NCBI GenBank assembly: GCA_964559865.1
Contig: CAZLJD010000035.1
Location: forward strand, 1 to 64,000
DNA from: JAGHAJ01 sp964559865 [NCBI: uncultured Synergistota bacterium]
GTDB lineage: Bacteria > Synergistota > JAGHAJ01
Reading direction: 5' to 3'
Length of the DNA stretch: 64,000 nt
In this document: positions 12,301 through 22,143 of the stretch, piece by piece
Layout: every line of letters starts with the position of its first letter
Numbering within the stretch: the stretch's first letter is position 1
Notes under the pieces: model-generated
Seen by the model: the letters and a program-made list of their open reading frames with translations, nothing else
The model's database searches: none
What the model was told of the DNA's origin: nothing
Program-made: the position numbers and the translations under genes

Positions 12301-13809
12301 TTAGTGCTTGAATGTTCTTACACCGGTGAATACCATTGCCAACCCGTACCTGTCTGCCTCTTGTATTACCTCTTTGTCCCTTATAGAGCCACCGGGTTGG
12401 ATTATGGCAGTGATCCCGCCTTCTGCTGCAATCCTTATGCTGTCCGGGAATGGAAAGAATCCGTCAGATGCCAACACTCCTCCCTGCTTGGAGGACTGTT
12501 CTACTGCATACTTTACTGCCCGCGCCCTGTTTACATTTCCTGAGCCTATACCAGTTGTTGCACCAGACTTTGCTGTAACGATGGCATTTGAGTTTACCAG
12601 TGAAACTACCTTCCACGCAAACTTCAGGTCCTCCCATTCCTCTTCTGTGGGTTTTCTTTTCGTTACCACCCGCAGAGAGCTTTCGTCTAATATCTGTATT
12701 GTCTCTTCCTGGGCGAGCAGGTAACCTTTGAATCTTCTGTATGATAAGTAATGGTATTCGGACTCCTTTAGTTCTATTATGCTGAGGTTCTTCCTCTTGG
12801 AATGCATGAACTCAACTACACCATCTTTGTATCCCTTTGATATCACGGCGTCTTTGAATGTAGATGTAATTTCTTCTGCCAGTTGCATGTCAACGATGCC
12901 GTTTATACCTATTACCCCTCCAAATGCGGATTCTCTGTCGGCTTGGAGTGCAGCTCTATACGCTTGGGTCAGGTCTCCAGACACGGCAACTCCACACGGG
13001 TTTGTGTGCTTTATAATGATTGCCATCTTTTGTTTCTTGAATAGAGAAAATGCCTGCATGACCGTATCGAGGTCCAGAAGATTGTTGTAAGAGATACCCT
13101 TGTCACCTGCTAAGAGCCTCCAGGGTAAGTCTTCCCCTTGAGGAAGATAAACGGCTGCTTGCTGGTGGGGGTTTATCCCGTATCTCAGTTCTTGTATCTT
13201 TTTGTGGCTTTCTACGAGGGTTGGTGGCAGGGATTCGGTAGAGAATGTCCTTGTGATGTATGCATCGTAGGATGTAGTGTGTGCAAATGCTTTGTATGCG
13301 AGCTCTTTTCTCTTCTTCTCTGCAACTTCGCCTCTTTCTTTAAGCTCTTTTAGTATGGCTTCGTAGTCTGTAGGAGATGTGATTATTACTACATGTTTGT
13401 AGTTTTTTGCTGCAGCCCTTATCAGCGTTACCCCACCTATATCTATGTTTTCTATGATCTCCTGCCACGACTTTTCAGCTTTAACCACTTCCATGAATGG
13501 GTATAGGTTTACGACCACCATGTCTATTGGCATTATGTTGCGTCTGTTTATCTCCTCTGTGTGTCTTTTATTCTCTCTGTCGAAGAGTATGGATGCAGCT
13601 ATCTGGTAGTGGAGGGTCTTTACCCTGCCGTCTAATATGGGTGGAACCTCTGTTATCTCCTGTATGTCTCTTATTTCTATTCCGTTTTCTTGAAGGTATT
13701 TTACAGTGCCAGATGTTCCCCAGAGCTCTATTCCCATTGCTGACAAGCCTCTGGCAAACTCTACAATCCCTTGTTTGTTGCTAACCGATAACAAAGCCCT
13801 CTTGATCAA
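12301..13809 (-). CDS. purH: Bifunctional AICAR formyltransferase / IMP cyclohydrolase
   Basis: PurH carries out the last two steps to IMP. The N-terminal MGS-like IMP cyclohydrolase domain (about 1-140) starts ALLSVSNKQGIVEFARGL. The formyltransferase domain includes KHTNPCGVAV. At 502 residues it is full length. The start is TTG at 13809 following AAGGTGAAGATCC, inside the end of purN (29-base overlap). Confidence 0.97.
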   Translation of the reverse strand: MIKRALLSVSNKQGIVEFARGLSAMGIELWGTSGTVKYLQENGIEIRDIQEITEVPPILDGRVKTLHYQIAASILFDRENKRHTEEINRRNIMPIDMVVVNLYPFMEVVKAEKSWQEIIENIDIGGVTLIRAAAKNYKHVVIITSPTDYEAILKELKERGEVAEKKRKELAYKAFAHTTSYDAYITRTFSTESLPPTLVESHKKIQELRYGINPHQQAAVYLPQGEDLPWRLLAGDKGISYNNLLDLDTVMQAFSLFKKQKMAIIIKHTNPCGVAVSGDLTQAYRAALQADRESAFGGVIGINGIVDMQLAEEITSTFKDAVISKGYKDGVVEFMHSKRKNLSIIELKESEYHYLSYRRFKGYLLAQEETIQILDESSLRVVTKRKPTEEEWEDLKFAWKVVSLVNSNAIVTAKSGATTGIGSGNVNRARAVKYAVEQSSKQGGVLASDGFFPFPDSIRIAAEGGITAIIQPGGSIRDKEVIQEADRYGLAMVFTGVRTFKH

Positions 13810-14431
13810 GGATCTTCACCTTCCTGCCATGTAGTTTTATCCTGCCTTCACTCCACAGCTTTATTGCCATGGGTAGTATTGTGTGCTCTTTTTCCAGTAT
13901 CCTTTGCGAGAGGGTTTCCTCTGTGTCGTTTTCTTCGACACCCACGGCTGCTTGAAGGATAATAGGACCACCATCTACTTCCTCGCTTACTATGTGAACC
14001 GTGCAGCCTGAAACCTTTACGCCGTAGCTTAGTGCCTGTGCCTGCGCATTTATCCCCGGGAATGATGGAAGTAAAGATGGGTGTATGTTTATGATGTTGG
14101 GGTAGAATCTGTTTACAAAGCTGCTCGAAAGTATTCTCATAAATCCTGCAAGCACGACCAGTTCTACGCCAAAGGCCTCCAGCTTTGATGCGATTGCTTC
14201 CTCAAACGCCTCCTTTGACTCAAAAGCCTTTCTCTGTATGACGAAGTTGGGTATGTTGTGCTCCTGTGCATACTTTAACCCTTTTGCCTCTCTCTTGTCA
14301 CTTATGACGACTCCTATACGCACATTTAGATATCCACTTTCTATCTTCTGTATGATTGCTCTTAGGTTGCTTCCCCTTCCAGATATCAGGACACCTATGC
14401 ACTTTTCTTTATTACTCTTCCTATCTCCCAT
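13781..14431 (-). CDS. purN: Phosphoribosylglycinamide formyltransferase (folate-dependent)
   Basis: PurN formylates GAR using 10-formyl-tetrahydrofolate. Key motifs are present: GRGSNLRAI near the start, the catalytic asparagine and histidine in INIHPSLLPSFPG, and the catalytic aspartate in EEVDGGPII. The 216-residue protein has a short N-terminal extension (MGDRKSNKEK) because the only in-frame start lies inside purM, giving a 37-base overlap that suggests coupled translation. Confidence 0.96.
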   Translation of the reverse strand: MGDRKSNKEKCIGVLISGRGSNLRAIIQKIESGYLNVRIGVVISDKREAKGLKYAQEHNIPNFVIQRKAFESKEAFEEAIASKLEAFGVELVVLAGFMRILSSSFVNRFYPNIINIHPSLLPSFPGINAQAQALSYGVKVSGCTVHIVSEEVDGGPIILQAAVGVEENDTEETLSQRILEKEHTILPMAIKLWSEGRIKLHGRKVKILDQEGFVIG

Positions 14432-15381
14432 GCCCTTTCACCAGCTTCCTCCAGTAGCTTGATCACCGTTTTGCTGTCCTCTTTTGGCACTATTAAAACA
14501 AACCCTATTCCCATGTTAAATACCCTGAACATCTCGTCTTCGTCTATTTTACCTTCTCTCTGTATGAGGTTGAATATGTCGGGCACCTCCCAGCTCCTGC
14601 GTTCTATCTTTATTTCAAGTGAGGAGGGAACTACCCTCAGGATATTACCTCTTAGTCCACCTCCCGTGATGTGTGCCATTGCTTTTACCCCGCTGTACCT
14701 TTGCAGGAGATTGTGTACGGGTTTTACATATATCTTTGTGGGTGTTAAAAGGGTCTCTTGTAGCTCTCTGCTTTTTTCCCACCTCAAAACGCTTCTTATG
14801 AGCGTAAATCCGTTGCTGTGAACCCCTGATGAGGCAATTCCCACTATTGAATCTCCTTTCTCCACTCCCCTGCCGTCTATGATCTTGTCCTCTTCCACGA
14901 CGCCTACTGCGGTGCCTGCTGCGTCGAACTCTGGAGGTTTGTAGAAGTCTGGTAGCTGGGCAGTCTCGCCTCCTATAAGGGCACATTCGGACTCTACACA
15001 TGCATCTACTATACCATTGACAAATGACTCTAATAGGTGATTGTCAATGCTGTTTACTGCGAGGTAGTCAAGGAAAAACAATGGTTTTGCACCTACGGTG
15101 AGTATGTCGTTCACATTCATGGCGACTAAGTCTTTACCTACTGTATAACAATTGCCGTAGTGAAACGCAATCCTTAGTTTACTGCCAACCCCGTCCGTTC
15201 CAGAGACGAGCACAGGCTTTTCGTACTTGGAAGTGTCTAACCTAAACAGTCCTCCAAAACCTCCTATACCGAAGACAACACCCTCTGTATAGGTAGCTTT
15301 TGCCTTCTTGGAGATGAGTTTGCTCCACGATTCTGCCTTTTGGATACTAACACCACTTTTTTCGTAGTTCAATCTTATCAC
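14395..15381 (-). CDS. purM: Phosphoribosylformylglycinamidine cyclo-ligase (AIR synthetase)
   Basis: PurM closes the imidazole ring to form AIR with ATP. The 328-residue protein shows the AIRS-family N-half with SGTDGVGSKLRIA, MNVNDIL and GGETAQLPDFY, and a glycine-rich C-half with HITGGGLRGNI. The start is GTG overlapping the purF stop (GTGA), so the two are translationally coupled. Confidence 0.97.
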   Translation of the reverse strand: MIRLNYEKSGVSIQKAESWSKLISKKAKATYTEGVVFGIGGFGGLFRLDTSKYEKPVLVSGTDGVGSKLRIAFHYGNCYTVGKDLVAMNVNDILTVGAKPLFFLDYLAVNSIDNHLLESFVNGIVDACVESECALIGGETAQLPDFYKPPEFDAAGTAVGVVEEDKIIDGRGVEKGDSIVGIASSGVHSNGFTLIRSVLRWEKSRELQETLLTPTKIYVKPVHNLLQRYSGVKAMAHITGGGLRGNILRVVPSSLEIKIERRSWEVPDIFNLIQREGKIDEDEMFRVFNMGIGFVLIVPKEDSKTVIKLLEEAGERAWEIGRVIKKSA

Positions 15382-16730
15382 TCCAAAACTGGGTATTTTC
15401 CGTTAAAACAGGCAAGGCATACCTTGTCCTCAGGAAGCCCTATGGCTTTTACCATTCCATCTATGCTGAGATATTCCACGCTATCTGCACCCAGAAACTT
15501 TGCTATGTCAGTTGGGTTGCTGCTGGATGCAATGAGCTTTTCCCTATCTGGGGTGTCTATACCGTAGAAACACGGAAACTTCACCGGAGGGGAGGATATC
15601 CTGAAGTGGACCTCCCTTGCACCTGCGTCACGCAGCATCTTGACTATCATACGGCTTGTAGTTCCTCTTACTATGGAGTCGTCTACTATGATGACCCTTT
15701 TATCCTTGACGATGTCTGGTAGAGGGTTTAACTTTATTCTCACGCCAAGACTTCTGGTGAACTGCGTAGGCTGTATGAATGTTCTGCCGACATATCTATT
15801 TCTTATGATACCAAAGTCAAATGGGATACCGGACGCCTGTGCATAACCCAGCGCTGCAGGTGTTCCGGAATCCGGTACTGGTATGACAACATCAGCCTCT
15901 ATAGACTTCTCCCTTGCAAGCTCCTCTCCCAAGGACTTTCTGACTTTGTAAACATCTCTCCCGTATAGTCTGCTGTCTGGCCTTGCAAAGTACACGAACT
16001 CGAATGTACAGAAGTGCTCTTTGCTTTTGGCAAATCTGATGCTTTTTTCACCTTCTTTGTCAATGATTACCATCTCTCCAGGTTCTATCTCTCTTACCGG
16101 TTTAGCACCCATTATGTCGAATGCACAGCTTTCTGATGCTATGAGGATCTTGTCGTCTAATCTCCCTATGGATAGGGGCCTGAACCCCCATGGGTCTCTT
16201 ATCGCTATGAGCTTCTCGGTGGTGAGTATAAGTAAGGAGTACGCACCTTTTAACTCCTTTAGTATCGACATCAGTGCATCTTCCACAGTTTTACCGGGTA
16301 GTCTTGCGAGCAGGTGTATTATTATCTCCGTGTCTGTCGCAGACTGGAATATGGAGCCTGCATATTCCAGTCTCTCTCTTAGGGTGTCTGCATTCACGAT
16401 GTTGCCGTTGTGCGCCACGGCTATTACGCCTCCAGAATACTTTGCTACGAGGGGTTGTGCATTGTCCAGTACACTTGCACCGTATGTGGAGTACCTCACA
16501 TGCCCTATAGCAGCCATCTCTTTTCGCTGGCCTATTTCGTTGTCGTGGAGTGCTTCGGATACTAACCCTACGCCTTTTTGTAGGTACATGGAATTACCGT
16601 CTGTGGCCGCTATGCCTGCGCTTTCTTGTCCCCTGTGTTGAAGTGCGGATAGACCCAGATACATGAGGTGAAACAGATCCTCTTCTTTTTGCGTGTATAT
16701 CCCAAACAGCCCACACTTATCCTTCCACAT
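15378..16730 (-). CDS. purF: Amidophosphoribosyltransferase with [4Fe-4S] signature
   Basis: PurF commits PRPP and glutamine to purine synthesis. A five-residue leader (MWKDK) precedes C6, which becomes the N-terminal nucleophile after cleavage. The PRPP loop reads VIIVDDSIVRGTT. Cysteines in HFCTFEF, KFPCFYG and VCLACFNG match the four ligands of the [4Fe-4S] cluster of Bacillus subtilis PurF, a form destroyed by oxygen, which fits an anaerobic lifestyle. The ATG lies inside purL (14-base overlap). Confidence 0.97.
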   Translation of the reverse strand: MWKDKCGLFGIYTQKEEDLFHLMYLGLSALQHRGQESAGIAATDGNSMYLQKGVGLVSEALHDNEIGQRKEMAAIGHVRYSTYGASVLDNAQPLVAKYSGGVIAVAHNGNIVNADTLRERLEYAGSIFQSATDTEIIIHLLARLPGKTVEDALMSILKELKGAYSLLILTTEKLIAIRDPWGFRPLSIGRLDDKILIASESCAFDIMGAKPVREIEPGEMVIIDKEGEKSIRFAKSKEHFCTFEFVYFARPDSRLYGRDVYKVRKSLGEELAREKSIEADVVIPVPDSGTPAALGYAQASGIPFDFGIIRNRYVGRTFIQPTQFTRSLGVRIKLNPLPDIVKDKRVIIVDDSIVRGTTSRMIVKMLRDAGAREVHFRISSPPVKFPCFYGIDTPDREKLIASSSNPTDIAKFLGADSVEYLSIDGMVKAIGLPEDKVCLACFNGKYPVLE

Positions 16731-18696
16731 TTCTCTTTTCCCCTATATCTATTTGCCCCTGTCCTTTGATCTGTATGTATCTGTCAGTTGTTGTCTTTCC
16801 TATTATGCTCCACCTCAGCTTTTTGTTGACCGTGCTTTTCCATTTTGCTATGTCCTTTACTTCCAGCCAGTACGCAGCATCCTCTATTGGAGAGGTGACT
16901 ATTATTACGCCTATGTCTCCTTTGATTGCAGCCTTTGTAAGCGATAGTAAGATACCTGCACGCCCATTATAACCCATTGACACTATGTTGTCGAGAGAAC
17001 TCAGTATGACTTCTTTTGCGCATAGCTCATCTTTTGTGTCTTTTATAGTGATGGCCACGATGCTGTTGTCCCTGCCTTTCAGGATTGGTCTCTTTGCGTC
17101 TTTGATGTCGTGTAAGATACCCACCATGCCTACCACAACTGTGGGTGGAATGGCTTCCTCGTTGGTTTCGTTGTAGAAGCTGACATTTCCGCTTATTACT
17201 GGTACGGATAGCTGCTTGCAGGTTGATGCGAGCTCTTCTACGAGGTATGCAAACTCTCCATATATTTCCGGGTATTCGGGATTACCGAAGTTTAGACAGT
17301 CCGTTATTGCTATGGGTTCGGCACCGGAGGCAATAATGGCTCTGTAAGCCCTCTTTACTGCCCTCTCTGATGAATTTTCTCCTGCGATGGCAATTGATAT
17401 ACCTATGTCGGTTTCGGTTTCTTTAAGCCTCATTAACGATGCCCCTATACCTATTGGTAATACTGTATTTACTCCTACCATATGGTCGTACTGTTCGTAT
17501 ATGTAGTCTTTGTCTGCAAAGTTGGGGTCTTTCAACAGCTCCGGTATTCCTTTGTTTGCGTTGTAGAAAGAGACATTTACCCTTTTGGGGTTTGGCCTTT
17601 TGATCGCTCCTTCGTATGGTGGTACGGATTCCGTTAGGTGTTTGGGATCAAGGTCTGCAACTATACTGTTTTGGCTTTTAATGACGAATCTTCTTTCTTT
17701 TGTTACCTTCCCTATTACGGTGCAGTCTATACCCCATCTTTCGAATATCTCTTTGACCTCGTTGTAGTCTTCTGGTTTGACTATAAGTGCCATTCTCTCC
17801 TGTGATTCTGATATCATGATCTCCTCGGGTTTCATTCCTTCTTCCCTCAGAGGAACTCTTGAGAGCTCTATTTCTATGCCGCAGTTACCCTTAGATGCCA
17901 TTTCTGAAAGCGAGCTTGTGAGTCCTGCAGCACCAAGATCCTGCATGGCAACTACCTTTTTGGTTGATGCAGCCTCCAGGCACGCCTCTATTAACAGTTT
18001 TTCCGTGAATGGGTCTCCGACCTGCACGGAGGGTCTCTTTTCTTCACTTTCGTCGCTAAGTTCCTCTGATGCGAACGCTGCCCCTCCAATACCGTCTCTG
18101 CCAGTCTTTGAACCCACGAGCACGACCAGATTGCCTTCCCCTTTTGCAGCAGACTTTAACATCTGTTCGCTTTGCATTATTCCTATACACATGACGTTTA
18201 CCAGAGGGTTGTCCCTGTAGGGCGGTAGAAAGACTGCTTCACCCCCAACTACAGGTACTCCTATGCAGTTTCCATAATCTGCAATACCAGAAACTACGCC
18301 GTTGAGGTAGTACTGGGTTTTCTGCTCAGAGTAGTCCCCAAACCAAAGTGAATCCATAAGAGCAACGGGTCTTGCACCCATTGCAAGTATGTCCCTTATA
18401 ATGCCTCCTACCCCTGTTGCAGCTCCTTGATACGGCTCAACTGCAGACGGGTGATTGTGGCTCTCCATCTTCATGGCGAGGTACCACTTTTCGTTGAGCT
18501 TTACTATCCCTGCGTTTTCCCCTGGTCCCTGCACTACTCTATTGCCCTTGGTAGGCAGTAACTTGAGAAACTTCTTTGAACTTCTGTAGCTGCAATGTTC
18601 TGACCACATCACATCGAACATGGCTTCTTCTGTAGGCGTTGGTTTTCTCCCCAAGAGATTTACTATGCGTTCCTTATCTTTTGCTTTTAGGGTCAT
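16717..18696 (-). CDS. purL: Phosphoribosylformylglycinamidine synthase, small PurL form
   Basis: This is the ATP-dependent synthase subunit converting FGAR to FGAM. It works with PurQ (ammonia source) and PurS, both encoded just upstream. At 659 residues it is the separate small PurL, shorter than the roughly 740 of Bacillus and nearer the roughly 600 of Thermotoga. Motifs include MWSEHCSYRSSKKFL (with the catalytic histidine), GPGENAG and a repeated AIRS-type fold. The start is ATG two bases after the purQ stop. Confidence 0.96.
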   Translation of the reverse strand: MTLKAKDKERIVNLLGRKPTPTEEAMFDVMWSEHCSYRSSKKFLKLLPTKGNRVVQGPGENAGIVKLNEKWYLAMKMESHNHPSAVEPYQGAATGVGGIIRDILAMGARPVALMDSLWFGDYSEQKTQYYLNGVVSGIADYGNCIGVPVVGGEAVFLPPYRDNPLVNVMCIGIMQSEQMLKSAAKGEGNLVVLVGSKTGRDGIGGAAFASEELSDESEEKRPSVQVGDPFTEKLLIEACLEAASTKKVVAMQDLGAAGLTSSLSEMASKGNCGIEIELSRVPLREEGMKPEEIMISESQERMALIVKPEDYNEVKEIFERWGIDCTVIGKVTKERRFVIKSQNSIVADLDPKHLTESVPPYEGAIKRPNPKRVNVSFYNANKGIPELLKDPNFADKDYIYEQYDHMVGVNTVLPIGIGASLMRLKETETDIGISIAIAGENSSERAVKRAYRAIIASGAEPIAITDCLNFGNPEYPEIYGEFAYLVEELASTCKQLSVPVISGNVSFYNETNEEAIPPTVVVGMVGILHDIKDAKRPILKGRDNSIVAITIKDTKDELCAKEVILSSLDNIVSMGYNGRAGILLSLTKAAIKGDIGVIIVTSPIEDAAYWLEVKDIAKWKSTVNKKLRWSIIGKTTTDRYIQIKGQGQIDIGEKRNVEG

Positions 18697-18697
18697 C

Positions 18698-19369
18698 TTA
18701 TCTACCTGCCTTCCACTCTATCACTGATTTCCAGACCTTTATGCCGTCTGTAGAACCGAGTAAAGGACTTATAGCCCTCTCTGGGTGTGGCATGAGTCCA
18801 AAGACATTCCTGCTCTCATTTACTATTCCTGCTATGTTGTCCACAGAACCATTTGGATTTTCTCCGTAGTACCTAAAGACTATTTGCTCGTTTCTCCTGA
18901 GTTTGTTTAGCCCCTCCTGAGGTATGTAGTAATTGCCCTCCTTGTGTGCTATGGGTATGTTTAGGATCTCACCTTTTTTTAATGTGTGTGTGAAGGGTGT
19001 GTCGGTGTTTTCTACCACGAGCCTTTGCATCTTACATGTGAATTTCAGACTCCTGTTTATGCCCATAGCACCGGGTAAAAGACCGCTTTCCAGCAAAATC
19101 TGAAAGCCGTTACATATACCTATTACGAGGTTGCCGTCGTTGGCAAACGCTTTTACCTCTTTCATGACTGGTGACTGAGCAGATATGGCACCTGCACGGA
19201 GGTAGTCACCGTATGAGAAGCCGCCGGGTAACACTATGCAGTCTATGTCAGATATATGAGTTTCAGTGTGCCATATGTATCTTACCTGTTGCTTTAGCGT
19301 CTCCTTCAACGCATAATAGCAGTCCTTCTCACATGTGGAACCCGGGAACACAACTACGCCGAACTTCAT
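18698..19369 (-). CDS. purQ: Phosphoribosylformylglycinamidine synthase glutaminase subunit PurQ
   Basis: This class I glutamine amidotransferase hydrolyses glutamine to feed ammonia to PurL. The triad is visible: C86 in GICNGFQIL, and H195 and E197 in PHPERA. The 223-residue length is normal. It begins [16 protein letters not shown] and overlaps the purS stop by four bases (ATGA). Confidence 0.97.
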   Translation of the reverse strand: MKFGVVVFPGSTCEKDCYYALKETLKQQVRYIWHTETHISDIDCIVLPGGFSYGDYLRAGAISAQSPVMKEVKAFANDGNLVIGICNGFQILLESGLLPGAMGINRSLKFTCKMQRLVVENTDTPFTHTLKKGEILNIPIAHKEGNYYIPQEGLNKLRRNEQIVFRYYGENPNGSVDNIAGIVNESRNVFGLMPHPERAISPLLGSTDGIKVWKSVIEWKAGR

Positions 19370-19620
19370 AATTCTTCAACCTCTATAGAGTAGTCTTCCA
19401 TAACGGGATTTACGAGCAATTTCTTTGCCATGTCTTTTGTCATCTGTATAGCTGACTCTGTGTCTTCGGTATCTATGTAGAGCTCCAGGGTCTTTCCTAC
19501 TCGGACATCTTTTACCTTTTCGTACCCTAAGTTTTCCAGTGAGCCTTTGATGGTCTTTCCTTGAGCGTCCAATATACCCTTCTTTAGAGTTACCAAGAGC
19601 CTGACCTTTACCATCTCCAT
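19366..19620 (-). CDS. purS: Phosphoribosylformylglycinamidine synthase subunit PurS
   Basis: This 84-residue adaptor bridges PurL and PurQ. It contains [20 protein letters not shown] and [12 protein letters not shown], typical of the family. It is the first gene of the nine-gene operon purSQLFMNHDE. The ATG follows CGGGAGGT. The enzymes PurB, PurC, PurK and PurA are not in the window. Confidence 0.95.
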   Translation of the reverse strand: MEMVKVRLLVTLKKGILDAQGKTIKGSLENLGYEKVKDVRVGKTLELYIDTEDTESAIQMTKDMAKKLLVNPVMEDYSIEVEEL

Positions 19621-19644
19621 ACCTCCCGATAGTGTGCTCTGGCA

Positions 19645-19653
19645 ATTTTACCA
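19645..19653 (-). promoter_or_regulatory. Extended -10 promoter of the purine operon
   Basis: On the minus strand TGGTAAAAT lies 25 bases before the purS start codon, with no good -35 element. No T-box or purine riboswitch core is recognisable in the short leader, so control, if any, is probably by a DNA-binding protein. Confidence 0.5.
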
Positions 19654-19739
19654 TATACAGATGTGAATTTGCATCACCATTTTGTTACAATTTTGAGCTT
19701 ACCTGTAGAGTGGAGTGGAAGCGGAGGGGGTGCAGATTG

Positions 19740-19748
19740 TGGTATAAT
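19740..19748 (+). promoter_or_regulatory. Extended -10 promoter of miaB
   Basis: TGGTATAAT sits 18 bases upstream of the GTG start of miaB. It shares the TGn-TATAAT form seen upstream of several genes here. A recognisable -35 element is missing. Confidence 0.55.
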
Positions 19749-19766
19749 TAGCTTGGAGGTGTTCAA

Positions 19767-21074
19767 GTGGTGCAGAAGACCTTTTATATAAGGACATTTG
19801 GATGTCAGATGAATTTAGCAGACACAGAGAAAATAGTAGGAATGCTTGAGGATGCTGGGTACAGTCGTGTAGAGTGCGAAGGTGATGCAGAGATCCTGCT
19901 TTTGAATACATGTGCCGTGAGGCAGAAGTCTGAGAACAAGGTCTACAGTATAATTGGGAGATGGAAGCAAAAATATCCTGACAAAGTCGTTGGTGTGCTG
20001 GGTTGTGTAGCTCAGGAGGCGGGGGAGGCGATCTTGGATAGGTTCGAAAATGTATCTCTTGTGCTTGGCACCGTTGGTGAGTGGAAGATAGTAGATGTTT
20101 TGAATGAGGTTTATAGGGGTAAGCGCGTTGTAGATGTGAAACTCCACGGTGATATACCTGAAGGTGTGCGGGCTCACAGAGATAGTAGTTTCAAGGCGTG
20201 GGTAAACATAATATACGGTTGCAACAAGTTTTGCACATATTGTATAGTTCCCTATACACGAGGTCGGGAGAGGAGCAGGAAGCCTGGAGAGATCTTAAAA
20301 GAGGTAGAGGAGTTAGTGCGAGATGGCTATAAAGAGATAACGCTTCTCGGTCAGAATGTTAATTCTTACGGAAAGGACCTGCCTTATGAGTATAGTTTTG
20401 CAAGGCTGCTGAAGGATGTAGATAGCATCGTGAGTGACGGTGTCTGGATAAGGTACACTACCTCTTATCCAAGGGACTTTGACGATGAGCTCATCTTGGT
20501 CATAGCCTCATCTAAGCATGTGTGTAGGAACTTTCACCTTCCTTTGCAATCTGGGTCCAACAGGATATTGAGGACGATGAATAGAGGATACACCATTGAG
20601 CAGTATAGGACTCTTGTAGAGAAGATTAAGTCGGTATTCCCTCGTATAGGATTGACGACTGACCTCATTGTGGGTTTTCCTGGAGAAGGAGATGAAGATT
20701 TTGACCTTACCCTTGATGCAGTGAGAGAGTTTGAGTTTGATATGGGTTTTACTGCTATGTATTCTCCGAGGCCTGGCACCGTAGCTGCCCGTATGGATGG
20801 ACAGCTACCAAACGGCGTGAAGAGGTGTAGGTTGAGAAGGCTCAACCAATTGCTTGCAGAGACCTCTTTGAAGAACAACAGAAAGAGGGTTGGGAGGGTA
20901 GAGAGGGTTTTGGTGGACGGGATTGCACCCAAGCATGGTGGTATGCTTCAGGGTAGAACCGAGGAGAACATTGCTGTGGTCTTCCATGGAGATGAGAAGC
21001 TGATCGGGGATTTCGTAAGTGTAAGACTTCTTGAAGCTCATAGCTTTTACATCATTGGTGAATTGGAGGTGTAG
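19767..21074 (+). CDS. miaB: tRNA-2-methylthio-N6-dimethylallyladenosine synthase
   Basis: MiaB is a radical-SAM enzyme that methylthiolates i6A37 in tRNAs reading U-starting codons. The N-terminal MTTase domain has cluster cysteines C13, C49 and C80. The radical-SAM motif GCNKFCTYCIVP gives C152, C156 and C159, followed by the MiaB-specific YTRGRERSR. A TRAM domain ends the 435-residue protein. The start is GTG at 19767 after TTGGAGGTG. The second methylthiotransferase in the window, at 55241-56551, is RimO. Confidence 0.97.
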   Translation: MVQKTFYIRTFGCQMNLADTEKIVGMLEDAGYSRVECEGDAEILLLNTCAVRQKSENKVYSIIGRWKQKYPDKVVGVLGCVAQEAGEAILDRFENVSLVLGTVGEWKIVDVLNEVYRGKRVVDVKLHGDIPEGVRAHRDSSFKAWVNIIYGCNKFCTYCIVPYTRGRERSRKPGEILKEVEELVRDGYKEITLLGQNVNSYGKDLPYEYSFARLLKDVDSIVSDGVWIRYTTSYPRDFDDELILVIASSKHVCRNFHLPLQSGSNRILRTMNRGYTIEQYRTLVEKIKSVFPRIGLTTDLIVGFPGEGDEDFDLTLDAVREFEFDMGFTAMYSPRPGTVAARMDGQLPNGVKRCRLRRLNQLLAETSLKNNRKRVGRVERVLVDGIAPKHGGMLQGRTEENIAVVFHGDEKLIGDFVSVRLLEAHSFYIIGELEV

Positions 21075-21078
21075 GCTT

Positions 21079-22143
21079 ATGAAGGGGTTAATACTCTGTG
21101 CAGGAGAGGGCACAAGACTCAGGCCTATAACCTTCTCTTTTGCCAAGCCGCTGGTTCCGGTTGTAAACAAGCCGGTGATCTTCTACGCCATTGAGAAACT
21201 GGTTGAAGCGGGGATAAGGGAGGTAGGGCTTGTTATAGGGCCGAACGGTGGTGAGATAAAGGAGAAGGTCGGTGACGGTAGTAGGTGGAATATAAGGGTT
21301 GATTACATAATTCAGGAAAGAGCACTTGGACTTGCTCACGCAGTCAAGGTCTCCAAGGAGTTTATAGGTAATGACAGTTTTCTCATGTTTTTGGGTGACA
21401 ATCTTATAAAGGCATCGCTGAGAGACTTTGTAAAGATGTTTGAAGAGCATAGGTATGACGCACTGGTGCTCTTAACCCCAGTTGAGGATCCTCGTGCCTT
21501 TGGCGTTGCTGAGATGGATGGAGATAGGATTTTGAGGGTAGTTGAGAAGCCTAAGGAACCGAAAAGTAATCTGGCCATAATAGGTGTTTACATATTCAGC
21601 AATAGGGTGTTTGATGTCATTGATGGGCTGAAACCTTCATGGAGGGGGGAGCTGGAGATAACCGATGCTATACAGGGATTGATAGATGCAGATGCGAAAG
21701 TGAAGGGGTATATCGTCAAGGGTTGGTGGAAAGATACGGGTAAGCCAGGAGACTTGCTTGAGGCGAATAGGTTTGTCCTTGAAGGCATGGAGTCCGATGT
21801 GAAGGGAGATGTCGATGAAGAGAGTGGAATTATAGGGAAGGTCGTCATAGAGGAAGGTGCTGTGATTAGGAGTAGTACCATACTTGGGCCTGCTTTTATA
21901 GGTAAGAGAAGTCTGGTAAAGGATGCCTTTATAGGTCCTTTTACTTCCGTGGGAGACGATGTAACCATTGAAAACAGTGAGATAGATTACAGTGTTATTA
22001 TGAGCGGGACCAAGATAAAGGACATCGTCGGCAGGATATCTGCGAGCATAGTAGGAAGAGATGTTCAGATCTTAAGAAGTGGGCAGAAACCTAGGGTGCT
22101 TGAGTTTATCATAGGGGATAAGAGCAAGGTGAGGCTGGAATGA
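21079..22143 (+). CDS. Sugar-1-phosphate thymidylyltransferase, long form (RmlA-like with left-handed beta-helix)
   Basis: This nucleotidyltransferase activates a sugar 1-phosphate, probably glucose 1-phosphate to dTDP-glucose. The N-terminal GT-A fold starts GLILCAGEGTRLRPIT and contains FLMFLGDNLI and GWWKDTGKPGDLLEAN. After residue 250 the hexapeptide repeats of a left-handed beta-helix follow. This matches the long RmlA/StrD type. The ATG at 21079 is chosen because GGAGGT lies eight bases before it; an open frame extends upstream into miaB without a good signal. No other dTDP-sugar genes are nearby, so the end product is unknown. Confidence 0.8.
   Translation: MKGLILCAGEGTRLRPITFSFAKPLVPVVNKPVIFYAIEKLVEAGIREVGLVIGPNGGEIKEKVGDGSRWNIRVDYIIQERALGLAHAVKVSKEFIGNDSFLMFLGDNLIKASLRDFVKMFEEHRYDALVLLTPVEDPRAFGVAEMDGDRILRVVEKPKEPKSNLAIIGVYIFSNRVFDVIDGLKPSWRGELEITDAIQGLIDADAKVKGYIVKGWWKDTGKPGDLLEANRFVLEGMESDVKGDVDEESGIIGKVVIEEGAVIRSSTILGPAFIGKRSLVKDAFIGPFTSVGDDVTIENSEIDYSVIMSGTKIKDIVGRISASIVGRDVQILRSGQKPRVLEFIIGDKSKVRLE

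Noticed and set aside
19621-19766. Purine riboswitch upstream of purS
   Set aside because: The leader is only about 20-30 bases long from the extended -10 element and shows no purine aptamer core.
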